A DNA stretch of 43,300 nt, from the NCBI RefSeq assembly GCF_946479975.1, contig NZ_CAMLIX010000013.1:1-43300 (forward strand), in the 5' to 3' direction. The notes under the pieces are model-generated. The model had not been told where the DNA came from. It did not search any database and was given only the letters and a program-made list of their open reading frames with translations. Source of the DNA: an uncultured Flavobacterium sp. (lineage in GTDB: Bacteria > Bacteroidota > Bacteroidia > Flavobacteriales > Flavobacteriaceae). Every line of letters begins with the position of its first letter. The stretch's first letter is position 1. Shown one piece after another: positions 34,221 to 40,977 of this stretch. Both the position numbers and the translations under genes were made by a program.

Positions 34221-34328
34221 TTTGTCATTTCGACCGAAGGGAGAAATCACACTAGAAACTCTACAAAGTATATCGCCAATCTTTGTCGATAAACGAGTGT
34301 GATTTCTCCCTTCAGTCGAAATGACAAA
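34221..34328. repeat. Palindromic repeat, copy B (32-bp arms)
   Basis: Arms at 34221-34252 and 34297-34328 are reverse complements with one mismatch. The arm begins TTTGTCATTTCGACCGAAGG and the loop holds GCCAATCTTTGTCGAT. It is the same family as 18980-19079. Confidence 0.88.
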
Positions 34329-34368
34329 CTGTACTTATTTGCACAATACCAAATATAATTTCGCAATC

Positions 34369-34471
34369 TTGTCATTTCGACGGAGGAGAAATCACACTAG
34401 AAGCTCTATAATGTATATCGCCAATCTTTGTCGATTAGCGACTGTGATTTCTCCATACGGTCGAATGACAA
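34369..34471. repeat. Palindromic repeat, copy C (degenerate right arm)
   Basis: The left arm (34369-34396) is GTCATTTCGACGGAGGAGAA followed by ATCACAC. The right arm has TGTGATTTCTCC and TCGAATGACAA with changes between. The loop again contains GCCAATCTTTGTCGAT. It ends 40 bases before the GIY-YIG start. Confidence 0.82.
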
Positions 34472-34511
34472 ACTAGATTTAAAACATGTATATTCGTACA
34501 AAAAAAATAAA

Positions 34512-34829
34512 ATGCTAAATCCTCAAATTGGCTTTCATAGCTATTACGTTTACATTCTCACAAATGAACATCGCACCTCGTTTTATATTGGAGTTACAAA
34601 TAACTTAAAGCAAAGACTTGCAAAGCATAAAGAAAATATAGATTTAAACATTAGCAGTTTTGCCTCAAAATATAATATTCAGTTTTTAGTTTATTATGAA
34701 AAGTTCACATGGATTCAGGAAGCAATCGCACGAGAAAAAGAATTGAAGAAATGGAGAAGAGATAAAAAAATTGAATTGATAAGAAGTTTTAATGAGACTT
34801 TTGAGTTTTTAAATTTTCATTTTGAATGA
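34512..34829 (+). CDS. GIY-YIG nuclease-family protein within a palindrome array
   Basis: The 105-residue protein is a compact UPF0213-like GIY-YIG domain. YYVYILTN gives the first motif, SFYIGVTNNLKQRLAKH the second motif with the catalytic Arg region, and the helix AIAREKELKKWRRDKK holds the metal-binding Glu. I start at the ATG at 34512; the longer open frame begins inside repeat C and is not coding. The gene sits between palindromic repeats B/C and D1/D2, and the flanking repeat modules are similar to each other. A role in moving or processing these palindromes is conceivable by analogy with REP-associated transposases; that is inference. Confidence 0.85.
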   Translation: MLNPQIGFHSYYVYILTNEHRTSFYIGVTNNLKQRLAKHKENIDLNISSFASKYNIQFLVYYEKFTWIQEAIAREKELKKWRRDKKIELIRSFNETFEFLNFHFE

Positions 34830-34852
34830 GTTTTGAATTTTAAATCTTTGTA

Positions 34853-35020
34853 GAATCCCGCGTGTGATTTCTCGTTCCGAATCGAAATGACAAACTGGAC
34901 TAATTTGCGCAATCTTGTCATTTCGACCGAAGGGAGAAATCTCACTAGAAACTCCACAAGGTACGTCGCCAATCTTTGTTGATATACGCGTGCGATTTCT
35001 CCCTTCCGTCGAAATGACAA
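34853..35020. repeat. Palindromic repeats, half copy D1 and full copy D2
   Basis: D1 (34853-34893) is a right arm with AGAATCCCGCGTGTGATTTC, the reverse complement of the left part of the 18980 element. D2 has arms at 34915-34945 and 34990-35020 and the loop GCCAATCTTTGTTGAT. The spacer between D1 and D2 (CAAACTGGACTAATTTGCGC) resembles that between B and C (CAAACTGTACTTATTTGCAC). The sequences after D2 and after C (AATGTATATTCATA and CATGTATATTCGTA) also match, so the two flanks of the GIY-YIG gene are related. Confidence 0.82.
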
Positions 35021-35050
35021 ATCAGACTTAAAAAATGTATATTCATAAAA

Positions 35051-35083
35051 AAATGCAAGACCAAAATTGATCTTGCATTTTTT
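35051..35083 (-). terminator. Terminator of the PfpI-family gene
   Basis: AAATGCAAGA (35051-35060) pairs with TCTTGCATTT (35071-35080). The A-run to the left gives a T-run on the minus strand. Confidence 0.8.
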
Positions 35084-35106
35084 AATTCTAAATAAAAAAC
35101 ATCTTT

Positions 35107-35655
35107 TTAAGCTGTCTGACGCTCGTGTTTTCCCTCTTTAATTTCTTCTACCATTTTTTTATTAAAAGCGGGTAAATCATCCGGATTACGGCTGGTTACT
35201 AATCCGTTGTCTACTACTACTTCTGAGTCTTCCCATTGTGCTCCGGCATTTATCAAATCGTTTTTCACAGAGAAGAACGAAGTAACTTTTCGGCCATCTA
35301 AAACATCTGCATCTACCAGAATTTGAGGTCCGTGACAAATTGCGGCTACTGGTTTTTTACTTTCAAAAAATGAACGTACAAATTGTACTGCAGACTCTTC
35401 TCTTCTTAATAAATCAGGGTTTATAACTCCACCTGGAAGAACCAAAGCATCGTAATCTGCTTCGTTTGCTTGATCTAATACGACATCAACATTATATTCG
35501 GTGCTCCAATTACCGTCTTTCCAAGATTTGATTGTTCCCGATTTCAAACTGATGATATCTGCGTTCCAACCCTGCTCTTCTAGGTAAGCTTTTGGAGATA
35601 CTAATTCTGATTCTTCAAAACCGTTTGTTGCAAATATGGCGATATTCTTTTTCAT
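35107..35655 (-). CDS. DJ-1/PfpI-family type 1 glutamine amidotransferase-like protein
   Basis: The 182-residue cytoplasmic protein is of the DJ-1/ThiJ/PfpI superfamily. The nucleophile cysteine is in AICHGPQIL with the adjacent His, and the conserved Glu is near the N-terminus in GFEESELVSP. The family includes deglycase/glyoxalase-like and stress proteins such as YhbO and YajL, so a general stress or carbonyl-damage role is likely, but the activity cannot be fixed. It is a single-gene unit with its own terminator, next to the palindrome array. Confidence 0.9.
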   Translation of the reverse strand: MKKNIAIFATNGFEESELVSPKAYLEEQGWNADIISLKSGTIKSWKDGNWSTEYNVDVVLDQANEADYDALVLPGGVINPDLLRREESAVQFVRSFFESKKPVAAICHGPQILVDADVLDGRKVTSFFSVKNDLINAGAQWEDSEVVVDNGLVTSRNPDDLPAFNKKMVEEIKEGKHERQTA

Positions 35656-35900
35656 AATTTTAAATTTTAAAACGTTATTTAATTTGATTTACCTAAAATT
35701 AGTTATTTCAAACAGCCAGAGAAAACCGACGATGTTAAAGCTTTCTTTAATAAAAGTTAATTAACTGACTATCTGATTTTTATTAAAATTAAACTGAAAT
35801 TATATAAGATTGAGGTCGATTTGCTTTATTATTTTATAGCAAAAAAGTTCAAGAAAAAGTCTAGGGGACGAAAGATTTAAAGAAAAAATCATCCCATTTC

Positions 35901-35958
35901 AAAAGAGCCCCAGCGGGGTGAAATCTTCTGTACAATATGTCGCTTCGCTGGAGCTTTT
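35901..35958. repeat. Imperfect palindrome (CCCCAGCGGGGTGAAAT type)
   Basis: AAAAGAGCCCCAGCG pairs imperfectly with CGCTGGAGCTTTT (35946-35958). It lies in the 538-base gap 35656-36193. Otherwise that gap is AT-rich and holds a solo ACTTATATGGTTC fragment (36104-36116) of the repeat family seen at 961. No gene is seen in the gap. Confidence 0.6.
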
Positions 35959-36193
35959 GGTACGGCACGCTTTTTAAATCTATAAATATTTCATTTCTAT
36001 GGAATTCTCTTTTACAGATTTAACAACCATCTTATTATATGAGCTTTACTATTTCTTCAGCTAAATCAGAAGAATTCATAAAAAACTTCAATAACTTAAA
36101 TGAACTTATATGGTTCAAAAAAAATCCAAAAACTTCTTATTCAAATTAATAATTTTAAAGAAAGAAACCTCATTGTTTTGGCACCTTAAAATC

Positions 36194-36880
36194 TTACTTC
36201 AATACAAATCCGTTTTCTTTGAGTTTGTTCAAAACTGCGGCAATAATTTTCGAACGGCATTCTGAGTTTTTAATCGTCGAAGCTGTTTTGACCCAATATC
36301 GAATATTAAGCTGAATAACACCCGCACCTGCTACATCGGTAATTACAGCGGCGTTTTCGTGGTCTTTTTCGGTTACATCTTCATTGTTTCCCAGCACTTC
36401 TTTTACTAGTTCGATGGCTTTAGTGTAATCAGAACCGTATTCTAGTCCGACAGTGAAAGTCTGAAGCAGAAATCCCTCACTGTTGTAATTAATAAGTGTA
36501 TTCTTTATCAGAAGCGCATTCGGAATATAAATAACTTTAGAATCACTTTTTACCTCTGTGTCACGAAGATTCAAGTTTATTACTTCGCCTTTTACACCAT
36601 TACTTTCAATAATATCTCCAATATTAAAAGGGCGTTTAAAAGCAAGTAAAATTCCTGCGAGAAAATTTTCGCCAATATCTTTAAGCGCAAAACCAATTAC
36701 AAAAGCAGAAATTCCGGCGCCGGCAAGCATACTTTGCGCAATTCCGTCGAGACCAATTATTCGGAACATGATTAAAATTCCAATAATAATCAAAACCGAT
36801 TTGATTAAACGTGCAATAAATGTCGCAAGAAGGCGATCGTGCATTTTAACTTTTAGACGATTTCCTGCAAAAATTCCCAC
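36194..36880 (-). CDS. MscS-family mechanosensitive channel, 5' end probably frameshifted (intact to 37005)
   Basis: The frame as read starts at a GTG (36880) and encodes 228 residues: TM segments about 20-45 and 48-75, the pore-lining AGISAFVIGFALKDIGENFLAG, and the beta domain RPFNIGDIIESNGVKGEV with YIPNALL. Upstream the frame stays open with a hydrophobic TM1 (FILAILVILISWFIATRVG) but lacks an ATG. An ATG at 37003-37005 lies one base out of frame. Adding one base to the A6 tract at 36992-36997 would give MNDFFQDVFKHLEG joined to TM1 and a full ~271-residue small MscS. It is therefore either a frameshifted pseudogene, a slippage site or a sequence error. Confidence 0.82.
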   Translation of the reverse strand: MGIFAGNRLKVKMHDRLLATFIARLIKSVLIIIGILIMFRIIGLDGIAQSMLAGAGISAFVIGFALKDIGENFLAGILLAFKRPFNIGDIIESNGVKGEVINLNLRDTEVKSDSKVIYIPNALLIKNTLINYNSEGFLLQTFTVGLEYGSDYTKAIELVKEVLGNNEDVTEKDHENAAVITDVAGAGVIQLNIRYWVKTASTIKNSECRSKIIAAVLNKLKENGFVLK

Positions 36881-37196
36881 TCGAGTGGCTATAAACCAAG
36901 AAATGAGAATTACTAATATGGCTAAAATAAATTTTGGAGTAAGATCGACTATACTGTAATAGTAACCCTCTAAATGTTTAAAAACGTCTTGAAAAAATCA
37001 TTCATAATAAAATCGGCATAAAATATAGAACCCTAAATTTAAGATTTTGAAGATTGAAAGATTTATAGGATTATGGGAGAATTTTATAAAATCTGGTGTA
37101 GTGCTTAAAGATTATATCTGATTTTAGTAGTCGCAAAAAGTCTAAAATTATTGTTTTAATGTCTTGCAGAGGCAGAATTTATCTAATTGTAGATTT

Positions 37197-37237
37197 ATGT
37201 TTGGTTTTACTATGTCAACATAATAATAACCAAACAT
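37197..37237. promoter_or_regulatory. Perfect 10-bp inverted repeat upstream of the 37260 gene
   Basis: ATGTTTGGTT (37197-37206) and AACCAAACAT (37228-37237) are exact reverse complements, 21 bases apart and 22 bases before the ATG. It could be a leader hairpin or a regulator site. The remaining gap 37006-37196 is AT-rich with nothing recognisable. Confidence 0.5.
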
Positions 37238-37259
37238 TTTAAAAATTAAAACCGAAAAT

Positions 37260-37721
37260 ATGACGATTGAACAAATAGCATTACTAGAAAAACGAAAAGC
37301 TAATCTTGACACATTTTACAAAGATTTACTTTTTGAACTTGTCAATTTTATTAAGCATCTAGAAATAAAAGATGCCCATATTGTGCTAAAGCAAGCATTT
37401 TTGTTTGTTGATGATTTAGATATTTTCTTTAAAAACATTATGATAGTCAACGAAGATGAGAGAATTTGGTTAATTACAAGAATTGGGTATTTTGTTGGTG
37501 AATATTTCGTTCAAAAATATCAAGGTTGCTGGATAGTATGCGAGGTAACAAATTCAAGCTATTTTGGACGTTATGTCATTGGAGATTTTGCCGCGTTTGA
37601 AGATAATAGAATATTTGATCCTTTTGAAGTAGCGCAAATGTATGTTGGAACTTCAATTCCAAGACAGCTTAATACATTACTAAAAGAAATAGATAGCGAT
37701 CTATTAAAAAAAAACAAATAA
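37260..37721 (+). CDS. Unrecognised small cytoplasmic protein of 153 residues
   Basis: I do not recognise the family. The N-terminal third is helical and charged (MTIEQIALLEKRKANLDTFY). The middle has WLITRIGYFVGEYFVQKYQG followed by CWIVCEVTNSSYFGRYVIGDF, which look like a helix and a beta sheet. The C-terminus is again helical with RQLNTLLKEIDSDLL. There is no signal peptide or TM segment. The general look resembles small immunity or DUF proteins paired with toxins, but no partner is next to it. Codon use is normal. A perfect inverted repeat lies just before the start. Confidence 0.72.
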   Translation: MTIEQIALLEKRKANLDTFYKDLLFELVNFIKHLEIKDAHIVLKQAFLFVDDLDIFFKNIMIVNEDERIWLITRIGYFVGEYFVQKYQGCWIVCEVTNSSYFGRYVIGDFAAFEDNRIFDPFEVAQMYVGTSIPRQLNTLLKEIDSDLLKKNK

Positions 37722-37789
37722 TGAAGATTGATTTTTTTTTAATCAAACTATTAATTACAAATTTCGACCAATAATAAAGTACTAACAAC

Positions 37790-38227
37790 CTACCTCAAAT
37801 CCTTTTTTATAACCAAATATTTCAAATCGGTAGTTCCGGCATTACTTATTCCGTGTTGTGCATTTGGCGGGCAATACAAACTTGTATTTGGCCCAACTAC
37901 AACCGTTTTTCCATCTAAGAAAAAAGAAGCCGATCCTTCTAGAATATAAAAAAATTCTTCCTCAGGATGATGGTGTGGCGCGTGTGTCGATTTTCCAGGC
38001 TCGACAATGCTCATTTTTAAAATATTTTCTTGTGTGAAATTTTTATCGGCGAACCAATATTGATAACCTACTTTGGTTTTCTTGGCTTTGTCTAATTCAA
38101 AATGATTAACACAATTTTCGATTGTGTATTGTGGTGATGTGTTTTCTTTTTTACTTTCCTGTGCAAAAATTATTTGTTGGAAGAATAAAAAAATGAATGT
38201 GGTTTTTATTGTAGTTAGCGTGTTCAT
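37790..38227 (-). CDS. Secreted cupin-domain protein
   Basis: The 145-residue protein has a signal peptide (about 1-22, ending IIFAQ) and one cupin domain. Motif 1 is HAPHHHPEEEFFYILEG with three or more metal-binding histidines and a Glu. Motif 2 is CPPNAQHGISN with the last His. It is therefore probably a periplasmic metal-binding small cupin. The catalytic role is unknown; members include dioxygenases, isomerases and sugar-binding proteins. It is a single-gene unit flanked on its 5' side by a cluster of structured repeats. Confidence 0.87.
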   Translation of the reverse strand: MNTLTTIKTTFIFLFFQQIIFAQESKKENTSPQYTIENCVNHFELDKAKKTKVGYQYWFADKNFTQENILKMSIVEPGKSTHAPHHHPEEEFFYILEGSASFFLDGKTVVVGPNTSLYCPPNAQHGISNAGTTDLKYLVIKKDLR

Positions 38228-38275
38228 TTTTTTATTGTAATGTTACGAAAAAATTGAATGCATAAATTTGTGTTT

Positions 38276-38445
38276 TTTTGTCATCCTGACAAAGGAAGGA
38301 TCACACTCGCAAATCCTTTATGAGAAGCGACAATAAATAGCTTCAAATCTAGAGATTGCTCATTCTCCAAAATTACAAACATAATGTAGAAAGATCATCT
38401 TTGTCGATTCACTTGTGTGATCCTTCTTCCGTCAGGATGACAAAA
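38276..38445. repeat. Palindromic repeat, variant F (GTCATCCTGAC type)
   Basis: Arms near 38277-38307 and 38415-38445 pair almost fully (TTTTGTCATCCTGACAAAGG on the left). The loop is longer (about 107 bases) but still contains ATCTTTGTCGA before the right arm, as in the other copies. It is a divergent member of the same architecture. Confidence 0.78.
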
Positions 38446-38458
38446 CTATAACTAACAA

Positions 38459-38580
38459 CCAACTGGACTGAAGTCCAGCCCTACAATATGTGGCGTTCCT
38501 TCGGAACTTTCTTGTTATCGAACATAAAAAAGAGCCGTCGGCTCGATCAATATTGTAGGGCCGAATTTTAATCCGGTTGA
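38459..38580. repeat. Cloverleaf-like structured repeat
   Basis: CCCTACAATAT (38479-38489) pairs perfectly with ATATTGTAGGG (38550-38560). Inside are two clean hairpins, GTTCC/GGAAC (38495-38507) and GAGCC/GGCTC (38532-38544). The outer flanks CAACTGGACTGAAGTCCAG and CCGAATTTTAATCCGGTTG pair imperfectly. The multi-arm fold suggests a dispersed mobile repeat or an RNA element. Confidence 0.65.
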
Positions 38581-38637
38581 ACATGGGATTTTTTATTTGT
38601 CTTCTTTTAGAAAAATTATGAAAATGATTCGTTCTCG

Positions 38638-38708
38638 CCTAGCCCCGATCGAAACGGCATCCTTTTGTGTTGGGGTTCAACACAAAAGATACAGTGTAGA
38701 GCGGGACA
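38638..38708 (+). ncRNA. Possible structured RNA or dispersed repeat (AGCCCCGATCGAAACGGCAT type)
   Basis: CTTTTGTGTTG (38662-38672) pairs perfectly with CAACACAAAAG (38678-38688). An outer CCCG (38644-38647) pairs with CGGG (38702-38705), and the segments between are GATCGAAACGGCATC and ATACAGTGTAGA. I recall very similar segments scattered through flavobacterial genomes, sometimes regarded as structured RNAs, but cannot name the family with certainty. The orientation is uncertain. Confidence 0.45.
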
Positions 38709-38869
38709 AAACGTCTTGAAAATGAAAAATGTGTTGCTACTAAAAATATTTATAAAATCAAAAACTCAATAAAATCAAAGCTTTACAAGTGTTTTTTTAA
38801 TTGGCTATCACACGATAAGAAAATATTATGATAAAAATATTTCATAATTAGAAAATCCGCCATACATTT

Positions 38870-38894
38870 GCCTAACAGTGTTAAACAATTTAAT
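38870..38894. promoter_or_regulatory. TetR-type operator in front of the tetR gene
   Basis: TAACAGTGTTA is a perfect 11-bp palindrome followed by AACAATTTAAT. It is the same 25-base motif that occurs four times upstream of the adaptor gene. It is 12 bases before the tetR ATG, which fits autorepression. Confidence 0.75.
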
Positions 38895-38905
38895 ACTCGA
38901 ATGAA

Positions 38906-39499
38906 ATGGCTAGCAAAGATCGAATTTTAAGACAAAAAGAAGAAACAAGAAATAATATTCTTGGCGCTGCTTATGATATCGTAAAAGAAGAAGGCTGGAA
39001 TGGTTTGAGTATGCGTAAAATTGCCGACAGAATCGAATATACTGCTCCTATTATTTATGAATATTTCTCGAATAAAGAAGCAATATTAGAAGAATTGACC
39101 GGCAAAGGTTTCGTCAAATTAACTAAGGAACTGCAAGTTGCAATAGATAAGTTTGAAAAACCCGAAGACCAATTAGAAGCCATGTGGATGACGTATTGGG
39201 ATTTTGCTTTTACTAATACTGAAATGTATCAGTTGATGTTTGGTGTTCAAATGACGTGCTGTGCACAAAGATGCTCGGCTCAGGAGGGACCTTACAAATT
39301 ATTCACTCAGGTAATTGCTGAAGTAATGAAAAACAGCAATCCGAGTCAAGATATTATAAAACAAAAGTACTTCACTTTCTTTTCTGTTATTCATGGCTTA
39401 ATCGCCATCAACATCATTAACAAAAGTGATATTTTAGAAACAATTAATGCTCAAATTTTGAAAGATGCCATTGGCGGTATCATCAAATCAATACAATAA
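38906..39499 (+). CDS. TetR/AcrR-family transcriptional regulator
   Basis: The 197-residue protein has an N-terminal TetR HTH (about 12-60: ILGAAYDIVKEEGWNGLSMR, then IADRIEYTAPIIYEYFSNKE) and a C-terminal ligand-binding and dimerisation region with an unusual MTCCAQRCSAQ cysteine cluster (about residues 117-127). It stands directly before an AcrAB-like efflux operon on the same strand, separated by an array of four operator-like repeats, with a fifth in front of its own start. I infer that it represses itself and the pump, responding to a pump substrate. The three cysteines could sense thiol-reactive compounds, but this is speculation. Confidence 0.92.
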   Translation: MASKDRILRQKEETRNNILGAAYDIVKEEGWNGLSMRKIADRIEYTAPIIYEYFSNKEAILEELTGKGFVKLTKELQVAIDKFEKPEDQLEAMWMTYWDFAFTNTEMYQLMFGVQMTCCAQRCSAQEGPYKLFTQVIAEVMKNSNPSQDIIKQKYFTFFSVIHGLIAINIINKSDILETINAQILKDAIGGIIKSIQ

Positions 39500-39516
39500 T
39501 ATTTTTTTCAATTTTT

Positions 39517-39737
39517 ACTTAACGGTGTAAAATGATTTAATTGGATAATGTAAAATCCTTTTTTTTAGAACCTTAACTTAACACTGTTAGAAAATTTAAT
39601 CGAGGTAATAAAAACTCTTTTTTTAGAATTTTACTTAACGACGTTAGATAATTTAATACCTATTTAAGAATACAATTCAAAATGATTAAAGTATAGCAAT
39701 TTGCGCTCATTTACTTAACAATGTTAGATAATTTAAT
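39517..39737. promoter_or_regulatory. Array of four TetR-type operators before the adaptor gene
   Basis: The 25-base motif ACTTAAC-N-N-N-GTTAgataATTTAAT occurs at 39517-39541, 39576-39600, 39633-39657 and 39713-39737, with a further copy at 38870. The core TAACR-N-YGTTA is a perfect palindrome in four of the five copies. In the third copy both sides change together (TAACG and CGTTA), so symmetry is kept. The second and third copies are part of a longer 57-59-base unit with a TTTTTTTAGAA segment. The promoter itself is not clear. Confidence 0.8.
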
Positions 39738-39816
39738 TTAATTAAATATGAATCCCGAGAATTCCAGAATACCAACAAATTTAACCCGAGAGAATGTTCA
39801 ACCAATTAAAACCAAA

Positions 39817-40965
39817 ATGAAAATGAAAAATATAATTATAACCAGTTTTATTCTGGCATTAGTTTTAAGCAGTTGCGCAGATAAAAATCAGGCTCCTACT
39901 GCTCCACCACCGCCAGTTTTACCTGTGTTGGCAATAACTAGTGCAAATACCACTACAGACGCTGAATATCCTGCAGCAATACAAGGAACTGTAGATGTTG
40001 AGATTCGTCCACAAGTAAGCGGAAACCTTGACAGAATTTTTGTTGACGAAGGTGCTTATGTAAGCAAAGGACAAACTTTATTTAAAATTAATGAGCGTCC
40101 GTATCGTGAGCAGTTAAACAATGCTTTGGCAAGTCTTCACGCAGCTGAAGCAGCTTTAATCAACGCAAATTTAGAAGTTGATAAATTGACGCCGCTAGTT
40201 CAAAACAAAGTAGTTTCTGATTATCAATTAAAAACGGCTAAAGCATCACAAAAAATTGCTGCTGCAAATATCGAACAAGCAAAAGCAATGGTGGGTTCTG
40301 CTAAAATCAATTTAGGATATACTAATGTGACGGCTCCAGTAAGTGGTTACATCGGGAGATTGCCAAAAAAACAAGGAAGTTTAGTTTCTGCTACTGATGT
40401 TGAGGCTCTTACTACTCTATCTGATGTACACGAAGTGTATGCTTATTTCTCTTTAGGCGAAACAGATTTCATTCACTTTAAAGAGCAATATGCTGGAAGT
40501 TCATTAGGCGATAAAATCAAAAAATTACCTCCTGTAACTTTAATCTTGGCTGATAACAGTGCTTATCCAAAAACAGGAAAAATCGATATGGTTGACGGTC
40601 AGTTTGATAAAACTACCGGAGCAATCACACTTAGAGCGACTTTCTCAAATGCAAACGGAATTCTACGTTCTGGAAATACAGGAAGAATCCGTTTAGGATT
40701 AAACCATGACGATGCGATCTTAGTTCCTCAGGCTGCTACAATTGAAATGCAGGATAAAGTATTTGTTTTCACAGTTGGAAAAGACAACAAAGTAACTAAA
40801 AGCCCAATTACGGTAGTAGGGAAAAGCGGTACAAATTATTTAATTAAAGACGGTGTAAAATCTGGTGATCAAATCGTGATGAGCGGTGTTGACAAATTAC
40901 AGGACGGACAAGCGATTCAACCTGAAAAAGCAGCTAAAGTTGCCGAAGTAACTAACAAAAAATAA
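39817..40965 (+). CDS. RND efflux periplasmic adaptor lipoprotein (AcrA-like)
   Basis: This membrane fusion protein is about 382 residues from the ATG at 39817. The open frame reaches back to 39748, but the lipoprotein signal (MKMKNIIITSFILALVLSSC) fits a start at 39817 or 39823. It has a proline-rich linker (PTAPPPPVLPVL), lipoyl half one (GNLDRIFVDEGAYVSKGQTL), a long alpha-hairpin (residues about 95-165), lipoyl half two (VTAPVSGYIGRLPKKQGSLV) and beta-barrel domains. It should bridge the AcrB-like pump (13 bases downstream) and an outer-membrane channel beyond the window. It lies under the TetR operator array. Confidence 0.94.
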   Translation: MKMKNIIITSFILALVLSSCADKNQAPTAPPPPVLPVLAITSANTTTDAEYPAAIQGTVDVEIRPQVSGNLDRIFVDEGAYVSKGQTLFKINERPYREQLNNALASLHAAEAALINANLEVDKLTPLVQNKVVSDYQLKTAKASQKIAAANIEQAKAMVGSAKINLGYTNVTAPVSGYIGRLPKKQGSLVSATDVEALTTLSDVHEVYAYFSLGETDFIHFKEQYAGSSLGDKIKKLPPVTLILADNSAYPKTGKIDMVDGQFDKTTGAITLRATFSNANGILRSGNTGRIRLGLNHDDAILVPQAATIEMQDKVFVFTVGKDNKVTKSPITVVGKSGTNYLIKDGVKSGDQIVMSGVDKLQDGQAIQPEKAAKVAEVTNKK

Positions 40966-40977
40966 TCAGAAGAAATA

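Noticed and set aside
34428..34511. Upstream extension of the GIY-YIG gene
   Set aside because: It is the translated right arm and tail of palindrome C and has no similarity to the domain.
34221..35020. Possible CRISPR-like array because of recurring similar segments
   Set aside because: The units are long palindromes with irregular spacing and shared loops, there are no unique spacers of even length, and no cas genes are nearby.
35821..35960. A small RNA gene in the PfpI-MscS gap
   Set aside because: Only an imperfect GC-rich palindrome common to such genomes is seen; there is no promoter or terminator pair.
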